DNA of 64,000 nt from Thermosulfidibacter sp. (GCA_023269715.1 JAGDVO010000011.1:25879-89878), one strand, 5' to 3'; shown: positions 1-9,891, numbered from the stretch's first letter. The notes: a model not told the origin generated them from the letters alone. Program-made: numbers and translations.

Positions 1-16
1 ATTTCACAACCCTCCA

Positions 17-68
17 TAAAAAAAATTTAAAGGAGGTAACCTCCACCAAAGAAGGCTACCTCCTTTTT
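17..68 (-). terminator. Terminator downstream of mdh
   Basis: A perfect 10-bp stem (arms 29-38 and 57-66) lies just after the mdh stop codon. On the minus strand it is followed by a long T-rich tract (positions 30 down to 18), as expected for an intrinsic terminator. A shorter T run on the plus side could let it work in both directions. Confidence 0.75.
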
Positions 69-94
69 ACATCATTCTCTCCTTTTTTATCTTA

Positions 95-1039
95 TCACTT
101 TATATAACCAAACTCCTTCAGCTGATCTACAAGACCTTTCACTCTACCAGCTGAAGCCTGCAAAGCTTCTACTTCCTCTTTAGTTAACTGGATTTCCACT
201 ATCTTCTCTACACCACCAGCACCCAAAATGCAAGGAACACCACAATAAACACCATTTATACCATACTCACCCTCACACAAAGCAGCACATGCCTGTAGAC
301 TCTTCTGATCCTTGAGGATAGCTTCAACCATCTTTACAGTTGCAAGAGCAGGAGCATAGTATGCAGAGTATCCAAGCAGCTTAACTATTTCACCACCGCC
401 AAACCTGGTTCTCTCTATCAAAGCCTGAAGCCTATCTTGGGGTATAAGCTGATCAACAGTGACACCATTTACAACTGTGTATTTTGGTAGAGGAACCATA
501 TCATCACCATGACCACCCAAGACAAGCGCCTGAACATCTCTTACAGACACGTTGAGTTCCATTGAAATAAAGGCGCAGAACCTTGCCGAATCTAGATTAC
601 CAGCTTGTCCCATAACTCTATTCTTCGGGAATCCTGTAACATGCCAAGCAAGCTGGGTCATTGCATCAAGTGGATTAGTAACAACTATAACAAAACTATT
701 GGGAGCGTATTTTGCTACATTTTCAGCAGCTGTTTTAACTATATCAGCATTTGCCTTCAGTAAGTCATCTCTACTCATGCCAGGTTTTCTTGGAAAACCG
801 GCGGTAATTACGACTATGTCAGAATCGGCTATATCCGCATAATCGTTGGTACCATAAATTTTCGAGTCCCAACCACCAAGTGGCATCGTCTGGTATAAAT
901 CAAGAGCTTTACCCTGTGGCATGTTCTCTACAATATCGTACAGAACCACATCTCCCAGCTCTTTTATTGCACAAAAGAGAGCTACATGCTCACCAACTCT
1001 ACCTGCACCAATAACACTTATCTTCGGCCTCTTACCCAT
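95..1039 (-). CDS. mdh: Malate dehydrogenase (LDH-like type)
   Basis: NAD-dependent malate/oxaloacetate interconversion in the TCA cycle, cytoplasmic. The 314-aa protein has the nucleotide-binding GAGRVG at residues 11-16, with Asp35 at the end of the second strand favouring NAD. Substrate Arg84 and Arg90 lie in the mobile loop, Arg153 follows LDSA, and the catalytic His is at 177 (GGHGDD). The arginine-containing loop separates it from lactate dehydrogenases. The start has a GGAGGG site 6 nt upstream. It follows gltA, but a strong hairpin lies between them, so expression may be only partly coupled. Confidence 0.95.
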   Translation of the reverse strand: MGKRPKISVIGAGRVGEHVALFCAIKELGDVVLYDIVENMPQGKALDLYQTMPLGGWDSKIYGTNDYADIADSDIVVITAGFPRKPGMSRDDLLKANADIVKTAAENVAKYAPNSFVIVVTNPLDAMTQLAWHVTGFPKNRVMGQAGNLDSARFCAFISMELNVSVRDVQALVLGGHGDDMVPLPKYTVVNGVTVDQLIPQDRLQALIERTRFGGGEIVKLLGYSAYYAPALATVKMVEAILKDQKSLQACAALCEGEYGINGVYCGVPCILGAGGVEKIVEIQLTKEEVEALQASAGRVKGLVDQLKEFGYIK

Positions 1040-1059
1040 AATCCACCCTCCTTACAAGA

Positions 1060-1097
1060 TTTTAAAAAGAAAGGGGTAGGTTTAAAACCTACCCCTT
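1060..1097 (-). terminator. Terminator between gltA and mdh
   Basis: A nearly perfect palindrome (1071-1097, 13-nt arms around one central base) follows the gltA stop. On the minus strand it runs into TTTCTTTTTAAA. It should end the gltA transcript or lower readthrough into mdh, whose start is only about 20 nt beyond. Confidence 0.75.
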
Positions 1098-1103
1098 CTA
1101 CGC

Positions 1104-2432
1104 TTAGGAACCAGCAACTGGTAGAGACTCTGCAACCTCTTTGACCCATCTTGTAGTGATAGATTTGGGTCTTTCGATTGGTAGGGAATAGCCCCTCACG
1201 ATTATACCCTGTGCTGTACAACCAAGGGCCCTGGAAACTCCAAATAGTACAGTGTAGAAGTCATACTCTCTTATGCCATAATGCCAGAGAAGAACACCAG
1301 AGTGAGCGTCAACATTAGGCCATGGATTCTTTGCCTTACCGTGTTTCTTAAGCACTTCAGGTACGACCTCGAAGCAGAGAGAAACGACCTTGAAAAGTTC
1401 GTCATCGGGCATATGTTTCAAAGCAAAATCTCTCTGGGCCGTATATCTTGGATCCACACATCTCAAAACAGCATGACCATACCCTGGTATAACCTGTCCA
1501 GAATTTAGAGTGTCCCAGCAGAACTGTTCAAGCTGTTCTCTTGTAGGAACACCGCCGAACCTCTTATAAAGGTCTTGGATCCATCTCAGAACTTCCTGAT
1601 TAGCAAGTCCATGCAATGGACCGGCGAGACCATTCATCGCAGAAGAGAAGGACCTGTAAATATCGGAAAGAGCAGAGTTAACTAGCAGGTTAGTGTGAGC
1701 GGAAACATTTCCACCTTCGTGATCTGCATGGAGAAACATATAAAGCCTAAACAGTTCATAAACCTCAAAATCATCATATCCCATCATATGGGCAAGATTC
1801 GCTGCCCAGTCGAGGTTTGGATCTGGAGCTATGAAGTTGTCACCTCTATATTTTCTTCTATAGATATAAGCAGCTATAACAGGTAGAGCTGCAAGCATAT
1901 TTAGAGAGTCTTCAAACATGGCTTCCCAATGTTCTTCTCTTCTCATACCCTCTTCGTATCTCTTGGCAAAAACGGATTCCCTCTGCATAGCAAGGATTCC
2001 AGCTGCAAACATCGTCATCGGGTGGGTATCAACAGGCATAGCCCTCAACACATCGAAAACATACTGAGGCACCTTTCCCATTCTCTTATTCAACTCAACA
2101 GTAATCTCTTTCACATCTTCTTTAGTAGGTAGTTCAGAAGTTAATAGTAGATACCACAAACCTTCAGGTAGTGGTTCGAAACCGCCATCTGCAGTTGGTA
2201 ATTTATGGGGACCTTCTCTTAATTCGGGAATCGAGTAACCTCTGAATTTAACTCCCTCATCTGGGAAAACTTCTGAAGTATCACAAATCATACATCTCAA
2301 GCTCCTCATACCACCGTAAGCATGTTCGATAGTACAATCCATCGTTTTTCTGTTACCATACTTCTTACGGATCTCTGCTATCTCTGCTCTCCACTGGGGA
2401 ATAAGCTGGGCTAACCTCTCCTTTAATTTCAT
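1104..2432 (-). CDS. gltA: Citrate synthase, eukaryotic-like type
   Basis: Condenses oxaloacetate and acetyl-CoA to citrate, or possibly cleaves citrate in reverse. With the start at 2432 (GGGAGGT 5 nt upstream) the protein is 442 aa and its active-site residues fall on the same numbers as mature pig-heart enzyme: His238, His274, His320, Arg329, Asp375, Arg401 and Arg421. An in-frame ATG at 2474 lies upstream of the predicted -10 box and is rejected. The C-terminus carries the PIERPKS motif of the mitochondrial-type family. No ATP-citrate lyase is in the window. It has its own promoter between acn and itself. Confidence 0.95.
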   Translation of the reverse strand: MKLKERLAQLIPQWRAEIAEIRKKYGNRKTMDCTIEHAYGGMRSLRCMICDTSEVFPDEGVKFRGYSIPELREGPHKLPTADGGFEPLPEGLWYLLLTSELPTKEDVKEITVELNKRMGKVPQYVFDVLRAMPVDTHPMTMFAAGILAMQRESVFAKRYEEGMRREEHWEAMFEDSLNMLAALPVIAAYIYRRKYRGDNFIAPDPNLDWAANLAHMMGYDDFEVYELFRLYMFLHADHEGGNVSAHTNLLVNSALSDIYRSFSSAMNGLAGPLHGLANQEVLRWIQDLYKRFGGVPTREQLEQFCWDTLNSGQVIPGYGHAVLRCVDPRYTAQRDFALKHMPDDELFKVVSLCFEVVPEVLKKHGKAKNPWPNVDAHSGVLLWHYGIREYDFYTVLFGVSRALGCTAQGIIVRGYSLPIERPKSITTRWVKEVAESLPVAGS

Positions 2433-2464
2433 GGCACACCTCCCAGGCATATTTTCTAGTAAAA

Positions 2465-2493
2465 AAAATAACATTTCCTCTGAGAGATGTCAA
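2465..2493 (-). promoter_or_regulatory. Promoter of gltA
   Basis: TTGACA (2493-2488) and TATTTT (2470-2465) are separated by 17 nt. Transcription would start about 25 nt before the ATG at 2432, which supports the shorter citrate synthase start. Confidence 0.6.
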
Positions 2494-2557
2494 TAGAGTA
2501 AGAAAAATTATTTTAAACAGTAGAGATCAAAAAACCCCTGTTTTTCATATGAATAGA

Positions 2558-2582
2558 AGGGGAGGATTACCTTACCTCCCCT
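2558..2582 (-). terminator. Hairpin after acn (possible weak terminator)
   Basis: An 8-bp perfect stem (2558-2565 with 2575-2582, 9-nt loop) lies 43 nt past the acn stop. The minus-strand downstream sequence is T-rich but interrupted, so termination is uncertain. It could also be a processing or regulatory structure upstream of gltA. Confidence 0.4.
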
Positions 2583-2624
2583 CAGGAAATAATAGTGAAC
2601 ATAAATTACAATAACATCGAGCTA

Positions 2625-4631
2625 TTATTCCTTAATTTCGATCTCCTTAAAGGACTTGGTACCAAAGGCTTTCGCAACGTTAAGCATACCACCTAATAGT
2701 ATCACCTTTCTCTCTCTATCGGATAGATCCAATCTGAGTGGTATTGTTATCTCTTCGCCACTTGCTTTCGTGACTATTATATCAACCTGATCCCTGCCTT
2801 CAATAAGAGCTTTTCTTATATTGGGTATCTTTACCTTGTCACCCTGTTCTATTTTATCGTAATCTGATGGATTGACAAAGTACATAGGTACTATACCAAA
2901 GTTTATAAGGTTCGCCCTATGAATCCTCTCAATAGACACAGCTATAACAGCCTTGACACCAAGATACATTGGACATAGGGCTGCATGCTCTCTGGAAGAA
3001 CCCTGACCATAGGATTCTCTACCAACTATAATGTTATGGATACCTTTATCCTTATTTTCCAAAGCACGTTTTGAAAATGTTGGATCAACAGGCTCAAAAA
3101 CAAACTCAGCATATTTTGGAACATTGGATCTATACTTCAACCTCTGCCCAGCAGGCATTATGTGATCAGTAGTTATCTTATCACCTACCCTAAGTGTAAC
3201 TTCACCCTCTATATTCTGTGGTAGAGGATCATTAGGTGGTGGAGGCACAATATTTGGACCACGATAAATCTCGATCCTCTCAGCTTCTTCAGGTGGTAGC
3301 GGTGGTACTATCATTGAGTCATCTATCAGGAATCTCTCTGGCATCTTTACTTCTGGATACTTAACACCATACTTCTCTTCAAGCTTCCTAGGATCTAAGA
3401 AAGCACCTTCTATTGCACAGGCCGCAGCGGTTTCAGGACTTACCAAATAAACTCCAGCAGTCTCCGTTCCGCTTCTTGCATAGAAGTTTCTATTATTTGT
3501 TCTCACGCTAACAGAGTTGTTCTTAGGAGCCTGTCCCATACCTATACAGAAACCACACGCAAGTTCCTGCAACCTTATACCGAATTCAAACATCGCATCC
3601 AAAAGACCATCTCTATCTATCATCCTAAGAACCTGTTTTGAACCAGGGGCAACCACAACATCGAGATGTGGCGGACAACGCCTACCAGAAGCCTTGAGTA
3701 TCTTTGCAAAGGTGGCAAGATCCTTGTAAGAGGAGTTCGTACAACTACCCACGCAAACCTGATCAACAACTAAACCTTCCAAATCTTTAACAGGAACCAC
3801 ATTATCTGGACTATGGGGACATGCGACGAGTGGTTCAAGCTCTGAAAGATCTATTTCAATGACCTTCTGGTACTCAGCATCAGGATCAGCCTCAAGTGGT
3901 ATCCAATCCTCCTCTCTACCTTGAGCTCTCAAAAACTCCCTTGTGACTTCATCTGAGGGGAATATGGAAAAAGTAACGCCTAACTCTGCACCCATATTCG
4001 TTATGGTGGCTCTCTCAGGAACACTTAATGTCTTAACACCGGGGCCAAAATACTCAACAACCCAACCAACATTACCCTTTGTAGTCAATATTTGTAACAT
4101 CTTGAGGATAACATCTTTCGCAGAAACCCAGGGCCTTAGTTTACCGGTAAGCTTCACCCCTATAACCTTAGGGCAAACCATATAAAAAGGCCTACCAGCC
4201 ATAGCAGCGGAAACGTCAAGACCACCTGCACCTATGGCTATAGCACCGATACCACCAGCGGTAGGAGTGTGAGAATCAGAACCTAGTATGGTCCTGCCAG
4301 GCTTTGCAAATCTCTCCAGGTGTACCTGATGACAGATACCGTTTCCGGGTTTTGAATAGTAACATCCAAACCTTGCTGCAAACGTTCTTAGATACTCATG
4401 GTCATCCTTATCCTCATAACCCATCTGGATAGTCTTGTGGTCGACGTAAATAACAGATGCTTCTGTTACAACCCTTGGAATACCCATCATCTCAAACTCA
4501 AGGGCAGCCATCGTGCCAGTAGCATCCTGATAAAGGGTCTGATCAATCCTGATTGCTATCTCTTTACCCGGTATAAGTTCCCCTTCAACTAAATGTTCTT
4601 TTAAAATCTTTTGTACAAGATTCAAACCCAT
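2625..4631 (-). CDS. acn: Aconitate hydratase
   Basis: Interconverts citrate and isocitrate using a [4Fe-4S] cluster. The protein is 668 aa, the length of the compact bacterial/archaeal-type aconitase. Cluster ligands are visible as Cys297 (GSCTN) and Cys359/Cys362 (CGFC). The N-terminal part has the family signatures RIDQ..QDATGTM and GSDSHTPT, and the C-terminal swivel domain has SYGQGSSREHA near residue 560. A GGAGG site sits before the ATG. It is the first gene of the acn-gltA-mdh cluster and has its own promoter downstream of hemB. Confidence 0.95.
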   Translation of the reverse strand: MGLNLVQKILKEHLVEGELIPGKEIAIRIDQTLYQDATGTMAALEFEMMGIPRVVTEASVIYVDHKTIQMGYEDKDDHEYLRTFAARFGCYYSKPGNGICHQVHLERFAKPGRTILGSDSHTPTAGGIGAIAIGAGGLDVSAAMAGRPFYMVCPKVIGVKLTGKLRPWVSAKDVILKMLQILTTKGNVGWVVEYFGPGVKTLSVPERATITNMGAELGVTFSIFPSDEVTREFLRAQGREEDWIPLEADPDAEYQKVIEIDLSELEPLVACPHSPDNVVPVKDLEGLVVDQVCVGSCTNSSYKDLATFAKILKASGRRCPPHLDVVVAPGSKQVLRMIDRDGLLDAMFEFGIRLQELACGFCIGMGQAPKNNSVSVRTNNRNFYARSGTETAGVYLVSPETAAACAIEGAFLDPRKLEEKYGVKYPEVKMPERFLIDDSMIVPPLPPEEAERIEIYRGPNIVPPPPNDPLPQNIEGEVTLRVGDKITTDHIMPAGQRLKYRSNVPKYAEFVFEPVDPTFSKRALENKDKGIHNIIVGRESYGQGSSREHAALCPMYLGVKAVIAVSIERIHRANLINFGIVPMYFVNPSDYDKIEQGDKVKIPNIRKALIEGRDQVDIIVTKASGEEITIPLRLDLSDRERKVILLGGMLNVAKAFGTKSFKEIEIKE

Positions 4632-4667
4632 TTTTAAACCTCCTTAGTTGATTATCTTCCCAACCCT

Positions 4668-4696
4668 TCTATATCACCAAAAAGGATTCTTGTAAA
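4668..4696 (-). promoter_or_regulatory. Promoter of acn
   Basis: TTTACA (4696-4691) and TATAGA (4673-4668) with a 17-nt spacer lie in the gap between hemB and acn, about 37 nt before the acn start. Confidence 0.5.
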
Positions 4697-4714
4697 TATC
4701 AAAAAGTGATTTTT

Positions 4715-5689
4715 TTACCTTAACCAGGTGGCTACTTCGTTTGCAAAATAGGTTATAATTATATCGGCCCCCGCCCTCTTAATCGATGTGAGGACTTCTA
4801 GCACCACTGATTTATAATCTATGACACCGGCTTCACCGGCTATCTTTATCATAGAATACTCACCACTAACGCTATAGGCAGCTATAGGAACTTCTAGATA
4901 GGAATCCCTAACCACCCTTATAATGTCAAGGTAACTTAGAGCCGGCTTCACCATAACTATATCTGCACCCTCTTCTATATCCAATCCCACCTCCCTTATA
5001 GCCTCTCTGGCATTTGCAGGATCCATCTGGTAAGACCGTCTATCACCAAAAGAGGGGGCACTTTCCGCAGCCTCCCTAAAGGGCCCATAGAAACTAGAAG
5101 CATACTTAGCGGAATAGGACATTATAGCCACATCCACAAACCCCTCTCTATCTAAAGCCTCCCTAATCGCCATAACTCTACCATCCATCATATCAGAGGG
5201 TGCAACTATATCTGCTCCTGCTCTTGCATGGCTAACAGCGGTCTTTGCAAGTAATTCCAGTGTAGCGTCGTTAACGATCTCCTTGCCCTTCACAAGTCCA
5301 CAGTGACCATGGCTGGTATATTCACAAAGACAAACATCTGTTATTACAAGAATACCATCAACCTTTTCCTTTATAGCTCTTACAGCTCTTTGGATTATCC
5401 CATTATCATCATAGGCTCCTGTCGCAAGGGGATCTTTTTTCTCAGGGATACCAAAGAGGATAACCGCAGGAATACCTAAATCTCTAGTTTTTTTAACCTC
5501 TTCAATTAACGTATCAACGGAATATCTAAAAACACCAGGCATAGCTTTCACAGGTTCTACTACCTTCTCACCAGGCACAACAAAAAAGGGCTGGACCATA
5601 TCCTTAACATCTAAACTCGTCTCTCTAACCATGGACCTTATCAACTCGTTTTTTCTCAGTCTTCTTGGCCTATGAATGGGAAATCCCAT
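4715..5689 (-). CDS. hemB: Porphobilinogen synthase (ALA dehydratase)
   Basis: Joins two 5-aminolevulinate molecules to porphobilinogen, an early step of tetrapyrrole synthesis. The 324-aa protein has the Zn-binding Cys120, Cys122 and Cys130 ([14 protein letters not shown]) and the Schiff-base lysines Lys195 ([13 protein letters not shown]) and Lys248 (VMVKPA), so it is the zinc-dependent type. Its start has AAGGAGG. It lies 34 nt after the pilX-like gene and may share that transcript. hemE and an ahbD-like gene are about 30 kb away. Confidence 0.95.
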   Translation of the reverse strand: MGFPIHRPRRLRKNELIRSMVRETSLDVKDMVQPFFVVPGEKVVEPVKAMPGVFRYSVDTLIEEVKKTRDLGIPAVILFGIPEKKDPLATGAYDDNGIIQRAVRAIKEKVDGILVITDVCLCEYTSHGHCGLVKGKEIVNDATLELLAKTAVSHARAGADIVAPSDMMDGRVMAIREALDREGFVDVAIMSYSAKYASSFYGPFREAAESAPSFGDRRSYQMDPANAREAIREVGLDIEEGADIVMVKPALSYLDIIRVVRDSYLEVPIAAYSVSGEYSMIKIAGEAGVIDYKSVVLEVLTSIKRAGADIIITYFANEVATWLR

Positions 5690-5723
5690 ATCTTCAATCC
5701 TCCTTATTAATGATTTTTTAGAT

Positions 5724-7214
5724 CTAATAGACCTGTATTTTAGTCATTATAACATTCAACATAGGATTAGTGACAACTCCACTACTACAGGGAACAGGTT
5801 TAACTAGACTAGGAAACTCTTTTGCTAGATTATTTAAAACAGTTTTATCAAATATAATGCCAAAGTTACCTCCAATATTTATGGTATTATTTAGTCTAGA
5901 ATTGGAAACAATGGCTCCGCGTACATCATAATTACCAGCACCACTTACATTGAGATTATTATTTCTATCAGTAGCAAAAACTAGAGCGTATATGTCAACA
6001 TTACCATTTTGAGAAATATTTATGTTATTGTCAGAAACTATAAGTACAGGGTTATCAATTGTTCCCATCTTAGTATTTCCATTAACATCTATATTGAGGT
6101 TTCCAACTCCATGTCCTCCGCTATAAATTATTCCACCAGAAATAACAAAATTTTGATTATCCAAGCTTATGTTCTGGGCAAAGATATTTACATTTTTAAG
6201 GGTATAACCACCAGTGACATCACTAACGCTATTTCTAGCGACAATATTCAAACTGCCACTAGGCGTGATACTACCAGCTATATTCACATTACTAGCTGAA
6301 ATAGCACCACCCCCTGTAAAATCAGAAAAAGTTACCCTACCGTTTTGCCCCAACTCAAGAGCATTACAACTAACTATGGAATTACCTAAAGTTACCAAAT
6401 AGGATCCGCCACTCCAAGTAGCATTAACATTTATACTTCCTTTACAGCTTAAAGTACTACCGCCTGCACTACAGGAAAGATTATAATTTGATAAATCGCA
6501 ACGGGGATCATTAAGACTAGCAACTCCTACTGGCGTCCCATCACTAAATTTGACATTATAAAGTAGACTTAACTTTGTAAGTAAATCATCTCGATCTTTA
6601 GCACTAAAATAGTAAGGGGTAAGATCTGTATTTAAAAGCTCATTGATATATAAATAGGGACTAGCGCCGTTAGCAACTACACCTTTATTGTTGTTCTTAC
6701 ATGTAGTTGAGGTTGAAATGTACCTCCCTATATCATTCCCCGTGACAAGAGCACTCGTGGGACAACTAAGATCGCAAGACTCTATAGAACTACTACCACC
6801 CATACTTACACTATTCAAGTATCTAACCACCGCTGCACCATAAAAACTACTAGCCAGACTCTTGAAAATAAAAGCCACTTTAACGACCCTAGCATTGCCA
6901 TAAACTCCTTTACTCCATATTAGGTAGGTATTGCCATATTCCTTACATAAACTATTGTAAGAAATAAGCCCACTAGTCGAATTTACTGAAACATTAGAGC
7001 AAGAATTACCCTCCAATAACTGTCTAACTATATCATTAAGAGCTGTTTCTGAAGTTTTTTCTGCATAGGCATATTTTATATAGGATAACTGAGCTAGATA
7101 ATCGGTTCTTGAAAGGTATAAACCTGTTATACCAAGCACTAAAAGTGCAGAAAGAAGAACAATTACCGTGATAAGGACAAAACCATCCTTTCTATCGTAA
7201 CTAAATCTCCCCAT
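5724..7214 (-). CDS. Large PilX-like minor pilin with glycine/asparagine-rich C-terminal domain
   Basis: The N-terminus has a prepilin-type signal: basic residues, Gly, then [18 protein letters not shown] as a membrane helix. Position 5 after the Gly-Phe cleavage site is Thr instead of the usual Glu, as seen in PilX/GspK-like initiators. The rest of the 496 aa is much longer than a normal PilX (about 150-200 aa). It is rich in Gly, Asn, Ser and beta-type repeats with several Cys pairs, which resembles a tip or adhesin domain. It is the last gene of a four-gene minor-pilin operon, 2 nt after pilW. A role in pilus tip formation or attachment is inference. Confidence 0.7.
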   Translation of the reverse strand: MGRFSYDRKDGFVLITVIVLLSALLVLGITGLYLSRTDYLAQLSYIKYAYAEKTSETALNDIVRQLLEGNSCSNVSVNSTSGLISYNSLCKEYGNTYLIWSKGVYGNARVVKVAFIFKSLASSFYGAAVVRYLNSVSMGGSSSIESCDLSCPTSALVTGNDIGRYISTSTTCKNNNKGVVANGASPYLYINELLNTDLTPYYFSAKDRDDLLTKLSLLYNVKFSDGTPVGVASLNDPRCDLSNYNLSCSAGGSTLSCKGSINVNATWSGGSYLVTLGNSIVSCNALELGQNGRVTFSDFTGGGAISASNVNIAGSITPSGSLNIVARNSVSDVTGGYTLKNVNIFAQNISLDNQNFVISGGIIYSGGHGVGNLNIDVNGNTKMGTIDNPVLIVSDNNINISQNGNVDIYALVFATDRNNNLNVSGAGNYDVRGAIVSNSRLNNTINIGGNFGIIFDKTVLNNLAKEFPSLVKPVPCSSGVVTNPMLNVIMTKIQVY

Positions 7215-7216
7215 AG

Positions 7217-8020
7217 CTACCTCCCAAAAATTCTCTCGTACTTAAATTCTCTACCATTCCTAGAAACAAAGGTTATAGATACTTCAACAGCTCTGCCAAT
7301 TGGCTTTATATCAAAACTGGTAACATTACCGAGACTAACAGTATACAAAGATCTGCTATACATATCTACCATTCCCACATTCAAAACACCTCCATCTACA
7401 TACAAATCGATTCTATGGGGAACTCTGATAAGTACAGTACCATTAGGTATATTAGTAATATTATTACAATCAAGTCTAAGAGTTACCTGACTTTTATCAG
7501 GACCATCAAAGCAATCTTTATTATTTTCACTTATACTCTCTATTGAACAAGATATAGGTGTATTACTAGTACTATTCCAAAAAAAACTTCCTCCATATAA
7601 CAGATAATAGGGCTCATCTAATTTAAGACGACAACTAACAGCAGTCATAGTAGAATTGTCAACAATAATACCAACACCATGTAAACTTCCGTAAAAAGAA
7701 ATTTGGTTATTACCTATACTCATGCATATGGGAACAGTAGGAGGATAACTATCACAGGGTGGTATAGTGATAATACTACTAATATCACAGTAATTGTTTG
7801 CACAAGGTACACCCACTCCCCAGCGGGAAAATAGAAATTCAAGTGTAGTTACAGCATCTCTTACATCTTCAGTTAGCATACCAATATCCTTTATTCTAAT
7901 GTAGGATCTACTTGATACTACATAAAGAACACCTATCGCTCCAAGGACAAGTAGAGCGACTAGCATCGCAATAAGTAGTTCAAGTAATGTAAAACCTTTA
8001 TTTTTACCAGCGCCTACCAT
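7217..8020 (-). CDS. PilW-like minor pilin
   Basis: A class III prepilin signal is present (NKG, then FTLLELLIAMLVALLVLGAIGVLYV, with Glu5), followed by about 230 aa of globular Cys-containing sequence. Its length (267 aa) and place between pilV- and pilX-like genes match PilW. PilD-type peptidase would cut after Gly9. The ATG overlaps the pilV stop by 7 nt, showing translational coupling. Confidence 0.75.
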   Translation of the reverse strand: MVGAGKNKGFTLLELLIAMLVALLVLGAIGVLYVVSSRSYIRIKDIGMLTEDVRDAVTTLEFLFSRWGVGVPCANNYCDISSIITIPPCDSYPPTVPICMSIGNNQISFYGSLHGVGIIVDNSTMTAVSCRLKLDEPYYLLYGGSFFWNSTSNTPISCSIESISENNKDCFDGPDKSQVTLRLDCNNITNIPNGTVLIRVPHRIDLYVDGGVLNVGMVDMYSRSLYTVSLGNVTSFDIKPIGRAVEVSITFVSRNGREFKYERIFGR

Positions 8021-8352
8021 CTACATACCTTCCCGGTCTGATTAAAAACTTTCGAACCATATCTGGCAGTAATCGTAACATCCGTACAATTACTTATACT
8101 TCCACAATCCACGTTACTTGTTACTGTTATCGTGTAATTACCACAGGAAATAGAAACTGGATTTATTCCATTCCTACAAGCCGAAAAACCACTATCAACG
8201 GCATTCGTAAGGCAAAACTTAAGTAGTATATCTCTAGTACAGATACCAAAATAGGAGATAGATGCCGCTATAAAAAGAATCAAGATAAGACCTATAGCCA
8301 TAGCTATCAGCGCTTCTATAAGTGTAAATCCTCTATTTTCAAAAGAAACCAC
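8014..8352 (-). CDS. PilV-like minor pilin
   Basis: A short (112 aa) prepilin begins at a GTG that abuts the fimT stop, with GGAGGGG 6 nt upstream. The signal is ENRG then FTLIEALIAMAIGLILILFI, with Glu5. The mature domain has six Cys, suggesting disulfides outside the membrane. Position second in a fimT-pilV-pilW-pilX order supports PilV. It is shorter than many PilV proteins. Confidence 0.7.
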   Translation of the reverse strand: MVSFENRGFTLIEALIAMAIGLILILFIAASISYFGICTRDILLKFCLTNAVDSGFSACRNGINPVSISCGNYTITVTSNVDCGSISNCTDVTITARYGSKVFNQTGKVCRW

Positions 8353-8814
8353 CTAACACCCCTCCCTTCTAACCACACCGCGGAGAGATTGGGTAGTAAA
8401 CTTAACACATGTACCCTCAATATTGTTCCTTATAACAACAGAACCACTATTTATAGCAAGACCTCTTGGATCGAAAGCTAAGCCATCAAAAAAACCTTTA
8501 TTAATCTCTACACTTATAAAGGAATCCATAAAAGGTAAGGTATCTATAATACTTGTTCCACTGCAAAAGCTAGATCTTGAAGTACCAGCATTTTTAATCA
8601 AAAGAGTTCTACCATCGAGACAGATTGCCGTGTTATTCCCACTTTCCATGGCCAACATCTTTGCTCTCTTCATAAAGGCTTCTACTGAAGAAGCATAATG
8701 ATCAAATTTATAACTCCTATAGATCCTAGCAAAACGAGGAACAGATATTAAGATAACAATCGCAACTATACCTAAAATCACAACTAGTTCTATCAATGTA
8801 AAACCCTTCCTCAT
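8353..8814 (-). CDS. FimT/GspH-like pseudopilin
   Basis: This 153-aa prepilin has the signal MRKG then FTLIELVVILGIVAIVILISV, with Glu5. The C-terminal half has the GspH/FimT-type pattern (LAFDPRGLA, then strands up to a C-terminal Cys). A good AAAGGGAG site precedes the ATG. It heads the minor-pilin operon. No major pilin or assembly ATPase is in the window, so these proteins must serve machinery encoded elsewhere. Confidence 0.75.
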   Translation of the reverse strand: MRKGFTLIELVVILGIVAIVILISVPRFARIYRSYKFDHYASSVEAFMKRAKMLAMESGNNTAICLDGRTLLIKNAGTSRSSFCSGTSIIDTLPFMDSFISVEINKGFFDGLAFDPRGLAINSGSVVIRNNIEGTCVKFTTQSLRGVVRREGC

Positions 8815-8884
8815 AAATCACTCCCTTTAGCTCTAAAAATAAAACCAAAAGGATATAAATTCAACAACAAGAATGGTGGCTATC

Positions 8885-8914
8885 TTGACATCCTGAAATA
8901 AATGCCTATATATA
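8885..8914 (+). promoter_or_regulatory. Promoter of the initiator tRNA
   Basis: TTGACA (8885-8890) is followed by overlapping TATATA boxes (8907-8912 or 8909-8914) at 16-18 nt spacing, placing the start just before the tRNA at 8932. Confidence 0.65.
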
Positions 8915-8931
8915 GTTTATGTTCAAGGTGA

Positions 8932-9005
<74 letters not shown>

Positions 9006-9030
9006 TTATTTTTGTTTTTTAGAGTCCAGG

Positions 9031-9891
9031 ATGATCCAAGAGAAAGCTTATGGAAAGGTGAATTTACATTTACAGGTTGTTGGTAAAAGGAAGGATGGAT
9101 ACCATCTTCTCGAAACCCTATTCTCAAAAATTAACATCCACGACACAATCTATGTAGAGTTCATAAGAGGCGGAAATATAGAACTCATGGTAGAAGGAGA
9201 AAGGATAAGAAAGGAAAAGAACCTAGCCTACATAGCTGCAAAGTGGTATCTTGCAAGATATAAGATTAAAAACTGGGGAGCATCTATAGTTATAAAGAAA
9301 AACATACCACAAGGAAGTGGTTTAGGTGGCGGAAGTAGTAATGCTGCAAGTGTAATAAGAACCTTCATTAGATTCTTCAAAGAAAGCGACCCCAATTTAA
9401 TAAGAGATAGTGCTGAAATAGGAGCGGATATCCCCTTTCTACTCAGTAACTATAACACTGCCATTGGTAGAGGTGTTGGAGAAATATTAGAAGGACTAGA
9501 TATCAGAAAGAGTAGCGACTACAAACTAATAATAGTATACCCTAATATATCCACATCAACAAAAGAGGTCTTTGACAAGTTTGATGAACTCGATAGGACC
9601 ATAAAAAAACGCACACCAATTAAAATAGAAATTATCAGAGAGACAGCAACAGAATTTGACATTGAAAAAATGAAAACAAACTTCTTCAATCATCTAGAGT
9701 CAGCTTGTTTCAACTTGTACCCAGAAATAGGTGAAATCAAAAAGAAACTGCTGAAACTCACAAAAGGTTATGTATTTTTGACAGGTAGTGGATCATCACT
9801 CTGTATACTTACACATAAAGACGAAGATGTTAAACTAGATGAATTTAGTGGTCTAAAAATCTACAACGCAGAATTCCTTCAAACACCTTGA
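9031..9891 (+). CDS. ispE: 4-diphosphocytidyl-2-C-methyl-D-erythritol kinase
   Basis: GHMP-family kinase of the MEP isoprenoid pathway, phosphorylating the 2-hydroxyl of CDP-methylerythritol. The 286-aa protein has the N-terminal AYGKVNLHL with Lys9, the ATP loop IPQGSGLGGGSSNAAS near residue 95, GADIPFLL with the catalytic Asp, and the third GHMP motif LTGSGSSL near the C-terminus. The ribosome site is weak. It sits between two tRNA genes. Another gene of the pathway, dxr, lies at 53.4 kb. Confidence 0.93.
   Translation: MIQEKAYGKVNLHLQVVGKRKDGYHLLETLFSKINIHDTIYVEFIRGGNIELMVEGERIRKEKNLAYIAAKWYLARYKIKNWGASIVIKKNIPQGSGLGGGSSNAASVIRTFIRFFKESDPNLIRDSAEIGADIPFLLSNYNTAIGRGVGEILEGLDIRKSSDYKLIIVYPNISTSTKEVFDKFDELDRTIKKRTPIKIEIIRETATEFDIEKMKTNFFNHLESACFNLYPEIGEIKKKLLKLTKGYVFLTGSGSSLCILTHKDEDVKLDEFSGLKIYNAEFLQTP

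Noticed and set aside
2433-2474. Longer citrate synthase start at 2474
   Set aside because: It lies upstream of the predicted -10 box and lacks a ribosome site, whereas 2432 has GGGAGGT and gives the expected residue numbering.
2558-2582. Riboswitch-like element upstream of gltA
   Set aside because: Only one simple hairpin is visible, upstream of the predicted gltA promoter; it is better read as a weak acn terminator.
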